Counted from the first letter of the stretch, positions 15,572 through 24,467 are shown. The stretch is DNA of 64,000 bases from Pelethousia sp002409725 (GCA_937915455.1 CALDNN010000196.1:36750-100749); one strand, 5' to 3'. Numbers and translations are program-made. Notes: a model not told the origin generated them from the sequence alone.

Positions 15572-18136
15572 TTATGGCAGGATTGGGCCCAATAACATGT
15601 AAGCGATAAAGCTAATCACATAGGCCACGGCCATCTGCCAAAACACGGCGAAGGCCGTCCACTTGCCGCTTTGCAGCTCCCGATGCATGGTGGAGACGGC
15701 GGCGGCGCAGGGCACATACAACAGCACGAAGATGAGGAAGGCATAGGCGGAGCGGGGGGTGAAGGTACCTGAGAGGGCCGTGGCTACAGCGCCGCTTTCC
15801 GCCGATAGGGAGAAGCCGTAAAACATAGCTAGGCTGGAGACCACCGCTTCCTTGGCGATGAGCCCCGTGAGCAGGGATACCGCGGCCTGCCAGGTGCCGA
15901 AGCCCTGGGGCCGGAAGAGAGGCGCGACGAGGCCGCCCAAAATGCCCAGGATGCTTTTTGAGGCATCCTCCACTAATATAAGGCGGGGGTCGAAGCTTTG
16001 CAGGAACCAGAGCACCACGCTCATGGCGAAGATGATGGTGCCCGCCTTTTGCAAAAAGTGGCTCACCCGCTCCCAAACGTGGGTAAACGTATTGCGGACC
16101 GTGGGCACGCGGTAGGGGGGCAGCTCGATCACGAAGGGGGCATCCTCACCCGGGAAAAGGCGCTTTTTGAACAGCAGGCCCGAGAGCACGCCCAGCAGGA
16201 TGCCGATGGCGTAGAGCGAAAAGATCACCAGCGTGCGCCCCTTGGCGAAGAAGGCCCCGGCGATGAGGCCGTAGACCGGCAGCTTGGCCGAGCAGCTCAT
16301 AAAGGGCAGCAACAGGATGGTCATGCGCTTGTCTTTTTCATTATCCATGGTGCGCGCGCCCATGGCCGCGGGCACGGTGCAGCCAAAGCCCATTAACAGG
16401 GGGATGAAGCTCTTGCCGGAAAGGCCGAAGCGGCGCATGGGCTTATCCATGATAAAGGCGATGCGGCTCATGTAGCCGCTATCTTCCAGCAGGGAGAGGC
16501 AGAAGAAGAGAATGGCGATCTGCGGCAGGAAGGTGAGCACGCCGCCCACGCCGGTGAGGATACCGTCGCAAACGAGGCCCGTAAGCCAGGCGAACGCGCC
16601 GGAGGCAGTCATGGCCTCGCGTACATAGGGGATGACAAAGGAGCCGAGGGCCACGCTTACCGAGTCCGCAAGGAAAGCCCCGAGGCTGGAAAAGGTGAGG
16701 CCGAATATCAGCATCATGATGCCGAAGAAGAGGGGCAGAGCCAGGAACTTGTGGGTAAGCAGGGCGTCGATGCGGTTGGATCTGCTGGCCTCTCCCTGCT
16801 TGCGCGCCCGCTTGAGGGCGAGGGCGCACACCCGGCCCACGTAGCGGTAGCGGCTATCCGCCACCATGCTCTCGTTATCGCCCAGGGGACTGGCCGCGGC
16901 GTATTCTGCCGCCACGGCCTCTATCTGCCGGGCCACCTCCGGCGGCAGGCCCAGGCTATCCTTGATGAGCTCGTCGCCCTCCAGCAGCTTAATCTGTGTC
17001 CAATGCAGCGGCAGGCCCGCGGCCTTGGCGTAGCTTTCGACCAGCTTGCCGATGCGGTGGTGGGCCATGTGGGTGAAATCGTCGTAAAGGTCGTCCGGCT
17101 CTATGTTGAAGCCCTCGTGGAATTGGGTGTGAATGGCGTGGATCAGCTTTTGCGCCTGGGCCACCAGCTCGTCCACCCCCATGCCCGTGCGGGCGGAGAT
17201 GGGGATTACGGGCACGCCCAGCTCCAAGGAAAGCCGATTTACGTCGATGCGATCGCCACTCTTCTGCACCTCGTCCATCATATTGAGGGCCACGATCATG
17301 GGGTGCTCCAGCTCCATCAGCTGCACGGTGAGGTAAAGGTTGCGCTCGAGATTGGTGCCATCCACGATGTTGATAATGGCGTCCGGTTTTTCATCCACAA
17401 TGAAGCGCCTGGCGATGATCTCTTCCATGGAATGGGGGGAGAGCGAATAGATGCCCGGCAGATCCACCAGCGTCATATCATGGCCGTGGGTGCATATGGC
17501 GTTCTTACCCACCGCGCCCCGGTTGGGCTGCTTGACCCGGCCCTCTTTTTTTTCTACCGTTACGCCGGGCCAGTTGCCCACGTATTCGTGGCCGCCGGTC
17601 ATGGCGTTGAACAGGGTGGTTTTGCCGCAGTTGGGGTTGCCCACCAGGGCCAGCTTCACGGGTTGGTTCTCCGCGCCGGGGTCGATTTTATGCGAGCAAA
17701 CGGCGCATTCGTCCGCCTCACCTGCGCGAGAGCAGGTGCTGGGAGTGCTGGTGAATGCCTCGGTCAGCAGGGCGGCCCGGCGGTGGCCCTCGGCATCGGT
17801 ATCCCGCTTGTGGCCGAGCTGTGAGCGGGAGCTCCGCTCGTATTCGGCCAGGGTTTGACGTTGCTGTTTTTGCAGGGCATCCTTTTCGCCGCCTTTCATC
17901 AGGGTGATCTGCAGGGCATCCTCTCGCCTAAGGGAAAGGGAATAGCCCCGCAGGGCGATCTCGATGGGGTCGCCCATGGGGGCCACCTTAACCACCGTTA
18001 CCTCTGTGCCGGGGGTGATGCCCATGTCCACGATGCGGCGGCGCACGCGCTTATCCGCCGTATTTACGCCGTATATATGGCCGCTTTGCCCAGGCAAGAG
18101 TTCACCCAGGGATTTACGCCCGCCTTTGTCATTCAT
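15572..18136 (-). CDS. feoB: FeoA-FeoB fusion ferrous iron transporter
   Basis: An 854-residue Fe(II) uptake protein of the inner membrane. Residues about 5-85 form a FeoA (SH3-like) domain (LGELLPGQSG; RRIVDMGITPGTEV). A linker with a cysteine group (CSRAGEADECAVC) follows. The GTPase domain has G1 GNPNCGKTT near 165, G3 DLPGIYSLSP and G4 NMMD. The C-terminal part contains the two Gate motifs typical of FeoB (LPFMSCSAKLPVYG; LLYVPCAAAVSTM) within several transmembrane helices. The fused FeoA replaces a separate feoA gene. Confidence 0.95.
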   Translation of the reverse strand: MNDKGGRKSLGELLPGQSGHIYGVNTADKRVRRRIVDMGITPGTEVTVVKVAPMGDPIEIALRGYSLSLRREDALQITLMKGGEKDALQKQQRQTLAEYERSSRSQLGHKRDTDAEGHRRAALLTEAFTSTPSTCSRAGEADECAVCSHKIDPGAENQPVKLALVGNPNCGKTTLFNAMTGGHEYVGNWPGVTVEKKEGRVKQPNRGAVGKNAICTHGHDMTLVDLPGIYSLSPHSMEEIIARRFIVDEKPDAIINIVDGTNLERNLYLTVQLMELEHPMIVALNMMDEVQKSGDRIDVNRLSLELGVPVIPISARTGMGVDELVAQAQKLIHAIHTQFHEGFNIEPDDLYDDFTHMAHHRIGKLVESYAKAAGLPLHWTQIKLLEGDELIKDSLGLPPEVARQIEAVAAEYAAASPLGDNESMVADSRYRYVGRVCALALKRARKQGEASRSNRIDALLTHKFLALPLFFGIMMLIFGLTFSSLGAFLADSVSVALGSFVIPYVREAMTASGAFAWLTGLVCDGILTGVGGVLTFLPQIAILFFCLSLLEDSGYMSRIAFIMDKPMRRFGLSGKSFIPLLMGFGCTVPAAMGARTMDNEKDKRMTILLLPFMSCSAKLPVYGLIAGAFFAKGRTLVIFSLYAIGILLGVLSGLLFKKRLFPGEDAPFVIELPPYRVPTVRNTFTHVWERVSHFLQKAGTIIFAMSVVLWFLQSFDPRLILVEDASKSILGILGGLVAPLFRPQGFGTWQAAVSLLTGLIAKEAVVSSLAMFYGFSLSAESGAVATALSGTFTPRSAYAFLIFVLLYVPCAAAVSTMHRELQSGKWTAFAVFWQMAVAYVISFIAYMLLGPILP

Positions 18137-18238
18137 AAAAAATGGCCTCTTTCGCCTTTTACACTTTTATTCAGTATATGTTCCCGCCTTGTGCCTGTCA
18201 AGCGGCGCAAACGGGGCGGGCTACCGCTAAGATGCGTA

Positions 18239-18267
18239 TTGCATGGCGGTTGGGGAAAGACTATAAT
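18239..18267 (+). promoter_or_regulatory. Promoter of the YwlG-like gene
   Basis: TTGCAT, 17-base spacer, TATAAT, about 38 bases before the start codon at 18306. Confidence 0.6.
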
Positions 18268-18305
18268 GTTACTCGGTATAACTATGAGAACAGGGAGGGA
18301 AACGA

Positions 18306-18866
18306 ATGCTGGAAGTTTATAAACAGGCCCAAGCGGCCGTGGCGGAGCTGATGGCCTCCGCGGATAATCTCAAAGCCGGGGATATGCTGGTCGTGGGCTG
18401 TTCCACCAGCGAGATCTGCGGCAAGCGTATCGGCACCGGCTCCTCACAAGAGGCGGCCAAGGCCGTGATGGATGCTATATTGCCTGTGGCCAAGGCCCGG
18501 GGGCTGTATCTGTGCGTGCAATGCTGCGAGCACCTCAACCGCTGCTTGGTCGCGGAGCGTGCCTGCATGGAGCGATATGACCTACAGCAGGTGTGGGTGC
18601 GGCCCCAGCTGCACGCGGGCGGCGCGTTTGCCATGGAGGCCGTGAAGCGGTTGGACGAGCCTGTGATGGTGGAAGACCTTCGGGGCAAGGCATCGGCGGG
18701 CCTGGATATCGGCGGCACGCTAATCGGCATGCATCTGCACCCGGTGGTGGTGCCCATCCACGCAAACACGCGCAAGATCGGCGAAGCCAACCTCGTGATG
18801 GCCCGCACGCGGCCCAAATACGTGGGCGGCCCTCGCGCGATTTATGACGAAATTACACCACATTGA
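18306..18866 (+). CDS. TIGR01440/UPF0340 family protein (YwlG-like)
   Basis: A 186-residue cytoplasmic protein matching the UPF0340 family along its whole length. Characteristic segments are LVVGCSTSEICGKRIGTGSS near residue 30, QCCEHLNRCLV near 80 and ASAGLDIGGTLIGMHLHPVV near 140. The biochemical role of the family is not established. It stands alone behind its own promoter and is divergent from feoB. Confidence 0.88.
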   Translation: MLEVYKQAQAAVAELMASADNLKAGDMLVVGCSTSEICGKRIGTGSSQEAAKAVMDAILPVAKARGLYLCVQCCEHLNRCLVAERACMERYDLQQVWVRPQLHAGGAFAMEAVKRLDEPVMVEDLRGKASAGLDIGGTLIGMHLHPVVVPIHANTRKIGEANLVMARTRPKYVGGPRAIYDEITPH

Positions 18867-18938
18867 TGCGTTTTAGCTCGAATTGCAGGAAAAGAAGGGC
18901 GAACTTGCACGAAAGAACATAATCTAGAAAAATATTTG

Positions 18939-18967
18939 TTGTGTTTTTTATTACAATCGGTTATAAT
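18939..18967 (+). promoter_or_regulatory. Promoter upstream of the structured RNA
   Basis: TTGTGT, 17-base spacer, TATAAT. Transcription would start near 18975, about 25 bases before the closing helix of the RNA. Confidence 0.6.
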
Positions 18968-18974
18968 ACACTTT

Positions 18975-19205
18975 AGGTTGTATGGGTTTTCGGGCTGTGG
19001 TTGCAAATCGATGCCAGTCGCAGGCGAAACGATCCACATAAGCGGGCAAAGCCCGTGAGCATGGTGCGGCTTAGATGTAAGTCCGCCCGTGGCCATTGAC
19101 CACGAGAGGAGCAGTAGTGGGGGGCATAATGCCTAGTAGCGAACCTCCCGGGCGGCGAGTGTGGGGTCAAAGACCAGGTCAGCCGAAAGGCCGGCAACCA
19201 GAAAA
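18975..19205 (+). ncRNA. Structured RNA, candidate raiA-motif RNA
   Basis: A non-coding stretch with extensive self-complementarity. A closing helix pairs GGTTGC (18999-19004) with GCAACC (19194-19199). Inside are ATCG/CGAT (19007/19029), ACATAAGC with GCTT-AG-ATGT (19036/19069), hairpin CGGGC-AAA-GCCCG (19043-19055), long-range helix CCGCCCG/CGGGCGG (19083/19149), hairpin CGTGG/CCACG (19088/19100), hairpin GGTC-AAA-GACC (19165-19175) and GCC-GAAA-GGC (19182-19191). It has its own promoter. Size, layout and host group suit the raiA motif of Firmicutes, but that assignment is from memory. It could instead be the leader of the zinc-ribbon gene, which starts 26 bases after the end given here. 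Confidence 0.6.
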
Positions 19206-19231
19206 ATTTTTTACAAGGGGATTTTTACACA

Positions 19232-19501
19232 ATGTTCGAAGACAAGACTTTGGTATGCAAGGATTGCGGCGCTGAGTTCGTTTTTACCGCTGGCGAGCAG
19301 GAATTCTACGCTGAGAAGGGTTTCCAGAACGAGCCCATCCGCTGCAAGGCGTGCAGGAACAACCGTAAATCCCAGCGCAGCGGTGAGCGCGAGATGTACG
19401 ATGCCGTTTGCGCCGAGTGCGGTGCTCCCACCAAGATCCCGTTCGTTCCTAAGAACGACCGCCCGATCTATTGCAGCGCTTGCTTCCAGAACCACCGTTA
19501 A
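19232..19501 (+). CDS. Zinc-ribbon protein with two CxxC pairs of knuckles
   Basis: An 89-residue cytoplasmic protein. The N-terminal zinc ribbon carries CKDCG (about residues 9-13) and CKACR (38-42), the second knuckle VCAECGAPTKIPFVP and CSACF (about 63-85). This arrangement matches the small clostridial zinc-ribbon family whose C-terminal half is a CxxC-about 20-CxxC motif. Function is not established. It lies directly downstream of the structured RNA and may share its transcript. Confidence 0.82.
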   Translation: MFEDKTLVCKDCGAEFVFTAGEQEFYAEKGFQNEPIRCKACRNNRKSQRSGEREMYDAVCAECGAPTKIPFVPKNDRPIYCSACFQNHR

Positions 19502-19585
19502 CCGTTCTGACTATCTACGAGCAAAGGCTTCCTAATCCCCTTTTTGCCGCGTTGCGGAAAAATTCGGTGCATTAGTAAAAGCAAG

Positions 19586-19613
19586 AAGGCCCCATGCACA
19601 CGGGGCCTTTTTT
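19586..19613 (+). terminator. Terminator after the zinc-ribbon gene
   Basis: Stem AAGGCCCC / GGGGCCTT followed by a T run. Confidence 0.8.
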
Positions 19614-19648
19614 GTTTGCCGCAAACGTTACATTATCACTTTTGGATA

Positions 19649-19677
19649 TTGCATTAAGAACACAAAATATATATACT
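19649..19677 (+). promoter_or_regulatory. nrdDG promoter
   Basis: TTGCAT, 17-base spacer, TATACT. The -10 element overlaps the first NrdR-like box. Confidence 0.55.
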
Positions 19678-19707
19678 ATTCACACGGCATGATACAATAT
19701 GTTGTGT
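19660..19707 (+). promoter_or_regulatory. Tandem NrdR boxes
   Basis: Box 1 ACACAAAATATATATA (19660-19675) keeps the left half of the reported consensus acaCwAtATaTwGtgt. Box 2 ATACAATATGTTGTGT (19692-19707) matches about 14 of 16 positions. They are 16 bases apart (32 start to start), the spacing known for NrdR repressor pairs, and overlap the -10 element. The regulator itself is not in the window. Confidence 0.65.
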
Positions 19708-19746
19708 GGCCGGCGCGTTTCGGCCAGGATATAAGGGGGAATCAGT

Positions 19747-22050
19747 ATGATAGATGTCATCAAAAAACGTGATGGGCGGATCACGCCCTTTGATATGCAA
19801 AAGATCACCACGGCCATTCAAAAGGCCTTCGACGCCACGGGCGTAAGCGCCAGCGGAGCGGAAGCCCTGGCGCAGCAGGTGGTGCAGCGCCTGGAGGAGG
19901 CGGGGGTGGAGCAGCCCGGGGTGGAGCAGATACAGGATTGCGTGGAGCGGGTGCTGCTGGATAACGGCCACGTGCGCACGGCCAAGGCCTATATCCTCTA
20001 CCGCGCGGAGCGCAGCCGCGTACGTCAGGCCAATACCCGCCTGATGAAGATATATGAGGATATCACCTATTCCGACGCCAGCGACAGCGACATCAAGCGG
20101 GAGAACGCCAACATCGACGGCAACACCGCCATGGGCGCAATGCTCAAATATGGCAGCGAGGGCGCCAAGCAGTTCAATGAGCTCTACGTTCTCAACCCCG
20201 AGCACGCCCGGGCTCACCGCGAGGGCGATATCCACATCCACGACCTGGATTTTTATACCCTCACCACCACCTGCTGCCAGATCGACCTGCTCACACTCTT
20301 TAAGGGCGGCTTTTCCACAGGCCATGGCGTGCTGCGTGAGCCAATGCATATCACCAGCTATGCGGCCCTAGCCTGCATCGCCATCCAGTCGAATCAAAAC
20401 GATCAGCACGGCGGCCAAAGCATCGTCAATTTCGATTACGGCCTGGCCCCCGGCGTTGCCAAGACATATGTCCGCACTTACCGCCAGATGCTTGGCCGCA
20501 GCCTCGAGCTGCTGCTCGACGAGCCGCAGGGTGTGATCGACGCGGTGAACGCCGCGCTGGCGGCCGAGAATCTGGAACCCCTGCTGGATGACGGTAACGG
20601 CTACCTGGCCCGCGAGCGAGCGCTCTATCTCGAGGCGGGCATAGAAGAGGCCCCCTTTGCCAAGGCCCAGGCCTTTGCCAGGGAGAAAGCCATGCAGGAT
20701 ACCGACAGGGAGACCTACAAGGCAATGGTGGCATTGGTACATAACCTCAACACCATGCACTCCCGCGCGGGGGCGCAGACCCCTTTTTCCAGCATCAACT
20801 ACGGCATGGATACCAGCGCAGAGGGCCGCATGGTGATGAAAAACATGCTGCTGGCCACCGAGGCGGGGCTGGGCCATGGCGAAACGCCGATTTTCCCCAT
20901 CCAGATTTTCCGGGTAAAAGAGGGGATCAACTACAACCCCGGCGAGCCGAATTACGACCTTTTTCGCCTTGCCTGCCGCTGCAGCGCCAAGCGCTTGTTC
21001 CCCAATTTTTCCTTTATCGACGCGCCCTTCAATCTGCCTTACTATAAGCCCGGCCATTACGAGACCGAGGTAGGCTATATGGGCTGCCGCACCCGTGTAA
21101 TGGCCAATGCGTACGACCCGAGCAACGAGATCGCGCCGCGCCGGGGCAATTTGAGCTTCACCACCATCAACCTGCCCCGCATCGCCATCCTCTCCGGCGG
21201 GAACGCGGAATGGTTCTTCGAAGAGCTCGACCGCAAGATCGACCTGTGCATCGAGCAGCTTTTGGAGCGCTTCGCCATCCAATGCAAAAAGAAGGTGTGC
21301 AACTTCCCCTTTCTCATGGGGGAAGGCTGCTGGCTGGACAGCGAAAACCTGCATTGGAACGACGAGATCGGCGAGGTGCTCAAGCACGGCACCCTGTCCG
21401 TGGGCTTCATCGGCCTGGCGGAAACGCTCAAGGCGCTGGTGGGCGAGCATCACGGCCAAAGTGAAAAAGCCCAGAATCTGGGCCTCGAAATCATCTCCCA
21501 CATGCGGCGCAGGCTGGATGACGAATCGAAAAAGCGCAAGCTCAACTTTACCCTGCTGGCCACCCCGGCGGAGGGCCTTTCCGGCCGCTTCGTCAAGCTG
21601 GATAAAAAGCGCTTCGGTGTGATCGAGGGCGTTACGGATCGGGAGTATTATACCAACAGCTTCCACATCCCGGTCTATTTCCCCATCGCCGCCTTTGATA
21701 AGATCCGCCTGGAAGCCCCCTACCATGCCCTCACCAACGCGGGGCATATCAGCTATGTGGAGCTGGATGGCGACACGGCCCAGAACCTCGACGCTTTCGA
21801 GAGCATCGTGCGCTGCATGAAGGAGGCGGGCATCGGCTACGGCTCCATCAACCACCCGGTGGATCGGGATGGGGTTTGCGGCTACAATGGCATCATCGGC
21901 GACGTTTGCCCCAAGTGCGGCCGCACAGAGCACGGCGGGCCGAAATTCCAACGCATCCGGCGCATCACAGGTTATCTCGTGGGCACCATGGATAAATGGA
22001 ACAACGCCAAGCGGGCCGAGGAGGCCGATCGGGTAAGTCACCAATTGTAA
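19747..22050 (+). CDS. nrdD: Anaerobic ribonucleoside-triphosphate reductase, class III
   Basis: A 767-residue glycyl-radical enzyme that makes deoxyribonucleotides from NTPs without oxygen. An N-terminal ATP-cone (MIDVIKKRDGRITPFDMQKI) covers about 1-95 and gives allosteric control. The catalytic barrel follows. Near the C-terminus are the zinc Cys motif (VCGYNGIIGDVCPKCGR) and the radical loop RITGYLVGT with Gly at about 742. Start ATG follows AAGGGGGA. nrdG begins 25 bases after the stop, and NrdR boxes lie upstream. Confidence 0.96.
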   Translation: MIDVIKKRDGRITPFDMQKITTAIQKAFDATGVSASGAEALAQQVVQRLEEAGVEQPGVEQIQDCVERVLLDNGHVRTAKAYILYRAERSRVRQANTRLMKIYEDITYSDASDSDIKRENANIDGNTAMGAMLKYGSEGAKQFNELYVLNPEHARAHREGDIHIHDLDFYTLTTTCCQIDLLTLFKGGFSTGHGVLREPMHITSYAALACIAIQSNQNDQHGGQSIVNFDYGLAPGVAKTYVRTYRQMLGRSLELLLDEPQGVIDAVNAALAAENLEPLLDDGNGYLARERALYLEAGIEEAPFAKAQAFAREKAMQDTDRETYKAMVALVHNLNTMHSRAGAQTPFSSINYGMDTSAEGRMVMKNMLLATEAGLGHGETPIFPIQIFRVKEGINYNPGEPNYDLFRLACRCSAKRLFPNFSFIDAPFNLPYYKPGHYETEVGYMGCRTRVMANAYDPSNEIAPRRGNLSFTTINLPRIAILSGGNAEWFFEELDRKIDLCIEQLLERFAIQCKKKVCNFPFLMGEGCWLDSENLHWNDEIGEVLKHGTLSVGFIGLAETLKALVGEHHGQSEKAQNLGLEIISHMRRRLDDESKKRKLNFTLLATPAEGLSGRFVKLDKKRFGVIEGVTDREYYTNSFHIPVYFPIAAFDKIRLEAPYHALTNAGHISYVELDGDTAQNLDAFESIVRCMKEAGIGYGSINHPVDRDGVCGYNGIIGDVCPKCGRTEHGGPKFQRIRRITGYLVGTMDKWNNAKRAEEADRVSHQL

Positions 22051-22075
22051 TGATCATAATAAATAGGAGGCGGCG

Positions 22076-22585
22076 ATGAAAATACGACTTTATGGGGTGG
22101 TTCGGGATTCCATTGTGGATGGCCCCGGCCTGCGTACGGCTGTTTTCGTGCAGGGCTGCTCCCACCATTGCCCCGGCTGCCACAACCCCGCTTCCCACGA
22201 CCCGGCCGCCGGCTACGAGACCGATACGGAGGATATCCTGGCCGCCATGGCTGCAAATCCCCTCTGCACCGGCCTTACCCTCTCGGGTGGTGAGCCTTTC
22301 GAGCAGCCCGGCCCCTGCCTTGAATTGGCCAGGGGCGCACGCGCACTCGGTAAAAACGTGTGGGCCTATTCGGGCTATACGCTGGAAGAATTACGGGCCA
22401 TGGAGAATGAAGATGTACGAGCCCTGCTCGATGAACTCGATGTGCTGGTGGACGGCCCCTTTTTGCTGGATCGGCGCTCGCTCGATTTGAAATTTCGCGG
22501 TAGCGCCAACCAGCGCCTGATCGATATGAAAAAATCCGCGCTCGGAGCCATCGTGCTCTGGGAGGATCCCTGGGAAAAATTATAG
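22076..22585 (+). CDS. nrdG: Anaerobic ribonucleotide reductase activating protein
   Basis: A 169-residue radical SAM enzyme that installs the glycyl radical on NrdD using S-adenosylmethionine and one [4Fe-4S] cluster. The cluster motif CSHHCPGCHNP (C-x3-C-x2-C) is at about residues 26-36, preceded by DGPGLRTAVFVQG. SAM-binding LSGGEPFEQP follows near 66. The order nrdD-nrdG with an AGGAGG site is standard. Confidence 0.95.
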   Translation: MKIRLYGVVRDSIVDGPGLRTAVFVQGCSHHCPGCHNPASHDPAAGYETDTEDILAAMAANPLCTGLTLSGGEPFEQPGPCLELARGARALGKNVWAYSGYTLEELRAMENEDVRALLDELDVLVDGPFLLDRRSLDLKFRGSANQRLIDMKKSALGAIVLWEDPWEKL

Positions 22586-22874
22586 CATGCAAAAAGCCCC
22601 GGCACGCCGGGGCTTCAGACTGCCCCCAAATCCTTGGGGGCTCGGGGGCCGTTCACAGTTCGCAATAGTCGCCACGCTTCCTCTGGGTCGCGTTGCTCCT
22701 TTGCTCACTGGGCTTCCGCCTCCAGGAGGCTATAATCGCCGCCAGCGACAGGCGCGGTGGCGGCGAAAGGCCTTGCGCAGCAAGGGCCTCTCCGCAGGGC
22801 TTTCCGGCCGTGTCCACAGGCACAAGCAAACCCTGTAAACTCAAAAAAGTGGCTATAGCCACTTTTTTGACAAG
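22586..22874. repeat. Extragenic repetitive region with terminator
   Basis: No gene. A nrdDG terminator hairpin lies at 22594-22615 (AAGCCCCGGC / GCCGGGGCTT). The rest is a series of short GC-rich inverted repeats (for example CCCCCAAATCCTTGGGGG) ending with the second copy of the AGTGGCTA hairpin repeat at 22848-22871. Confidence 0.5.
22848..22871. repeat. Hairpin repeat copy 2
   Basis: AGTGGCTA / TAGCCACT followed by TTTTTTGAC. It is near-identical to 14637-14660, with one difference at the loop, and lies just beyond the 3' end of the flippase gene. Confidence 0.5.
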
Positions 22875-24467
22875 CTAATCCCGATACATCAGCCGCTTGA
22901 TCTTTGCCCCGCCCGGGATGTATTCCAGTTCCTCCCTGGAGAAGAAGCGCAGGTATACGGCCATCACGGCATAGGCAAATACGCCCATGGCCACGGAGAG
23001 CAGGGTGGAGAGGGAGGCGTGCTCCGTCTCTGCCATCAGCTGGCCCAGCATGTAGACCACGAAACCCATCATGGCGCTGGAAAGCAGGGGCTTGAGCAGC
23101 ACGTCGAACATGCTGAGGGAGAGTTTAGCCTTGCGGATCACATAGATGGTATCGGCAATGCCCGCAAAGGCATAGCAGACCACCGTGGATACGGATGCAC
23201 CCTGAATATTGACCTCGGGGATATTCATCAGAACCAGCTGGGTGACCACTTTGAGGATAAAGCCGATAAAGAGATTGAAAACCGGCACATGCGGCTTGCC
23301 CATGCCCTGGATTACGCCCGTCATCGATTGTACCAGCGAGAGGAAGATCACGCCGATGGCGGAGGTATGCATCAAATCCGTGGCCAGTTGCAATTCCGCT
23401 AGGGAGAGCTTGGGATAGAGCATGGAAAGCACCGGTCCGGCCAGGATGTAGAGACCCACGGCGCAAGGCAGGCCGATGATCAGGGCCAGCTTGAGGCCCA
23501 TGCGGGCGATGCTCTGCATGCCGGCCTTATCCCGCTTGGCCATGAAGGCGGAGATGGCGGGCACCAGGCTCATGGCCAGGGCCATGGTGAGCACGCCCGG
23601 CATGTTGGTAAGAGTGGCCACATTGGTGCGCATGAGGGAGAAGGCGGTTTGCGCGGTTTCTTTTTCGTAGCCCAGTTTGAGCAGGATGCGGATGATGAGG
23701 GCGCTGTCCACCACGCTGGCTAGGGGGCTGATGGATGCGCCGATGGTAATGGGTAGGGCCAAGGCCAGCAGGCGCTTGGCTACGGGCTTATCCTCCGTGC
23801 GGCGGCTGCGCTCCATGCGCGAGCGGATGCGGGGCCACCTGCGGCGGTAGGCCAGGATGATGTAGAAGAGGGCTAGCAGTTCGCTGGCCGTAACGCCGAT
23901 GAGCGCGCCCATGGCTGCATATTCCGGCCCCTTGGGCAGGAGCAGAATGGCCAGGCCCAGACCGATGACCAGCTTGCCCACCTGCTCCACCACCTGCGAA
24001 AGGGCGGTGGGGGCCATCTGCTGCATGCCCTGCAAATAGCCCCGGTAGGCGCACATCAGCGCTACAAAGAAAAGGGCAGGGGCCAGCGCGCGGAAGGAAT
24101 AGGCCACCTCGGGCAATAGGTGCAGCTTAGCGAGATAATCCGCGCCGAAAAACATCAGCAGTGCGGTGATCACGCCGATTCCTAAGAGGATTTGGAGCGC
24201 CGTGGTGAATACGCGGTGCGCGCCCCGGTAATCCCCCAGGGTGACCCGCTCGGAAACCATTTTGGAGATAGCCGTAGGCAGGCCACTGGTAGAGATGACC
24301 AGCAGCCAGGAATAGTAAGGATAGGCCGTATCGTAATAGCTGGTGCCGATCAGGCCGATGGCATTGGCCAGGGGGATGCGGAAGGCCGCACCAATTATTT
24401 TGACCAGGATGCCTGCCGCGCCCAGCACAGCTGCACCCTGGATGAAGGACGTTTTTTTCTTTTCCAT
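22875..24467 (-). CDS. Polysaccharide/lipid II flippase family protein (SpoVB/MurJ-like)
   Basis: A 530-residue integral membrane protein of the MOP exporter superfamily with about 14 hydrophobic helices. It begins FIQGAAVLGAAGILVKIIGA, with the Arg and Pro of AAFRIPLANAIG typical of SpoVB/YtgP proteins, and has YDTAYPYYSWLLVISTSGLP soon after. Such proteins flip undecaprenyl-linked precursors for cell wall, capsule or spore cortex. Whether this copy is the vegetative or sporulation type cannot be told from sequence alone. A paralogue-type fold could also serve exopolysaccharide. Confidence 0.88.
   Translation of the reverse strand: MEKKKTSFIQGAAVLGAAGILVKIIGAAFRIPLANAIGLIGTSYYDTAYPYYSWLLVISTSGLPTAISKMVSERVTLGDYRGAHRVFTTALQILLGIGVITALLMFFGADYLAKLHLLPEVAYSFRALAPALFFVALMCAYRGYLQGMQQMAPTALSQVVEQVGKLVIGLGLAILLLPKGPEYAAMGALIGVTASELLALFYIILAYRRRWPRIRSRMERSRRTEDKPVAKRLLALALPITIGASISPLASVVDSALIIRILLKLGYEKETAQTAFSLMRTNVATLTNMPGVLTMALAMSLVPAISAFMAKRDKAGMQSIARMGLKLALIIGLPCAVGLYILAGPVLSMLYPKLSLAELQLATDLMHTSAIGVIFLSLVQSMTGVIQGMGKPHVPVFNLFIGFILKVVTQLVLMNIPEVNIQGASVSTVVCYAFAGIADTIYVIRKAKLSLSMFDVLLKPLLSSAMMGFVVYMLGQLMAETEHASLSTLLSVAMGVFAYAVMAVYLRFFSREELEYIPGGAKIKRLMYRD

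Noticed and set aside
16751..17824. A 357-codon open frame opposite feoB
   Set aside because: Antisense shadow. The FeoB motifs on the other strand are unambiguous.
18999..19199. SRP RNA, 6S RNA, tmRNA or RNase P RNA as identity of the structured RNA
   Set aside because: The conserved SRP GGUCAGG-GGAAGG-AGCAGCC core, the tmRNA tRNA-like ends and the RNase P core motifs are not present. Only short resemblances were found.
20368..22044. A 558-codon open frame opposite nrdD
   Set aside because: Antisense shadow of a well-supported gene, with no family features.
22586..22874. CRISPR array in the repetitive gap after nrdG
   Set aside because: Repeats are short inverted repeats of unequal sequence, with no regular spacer pattern and no cas genes.
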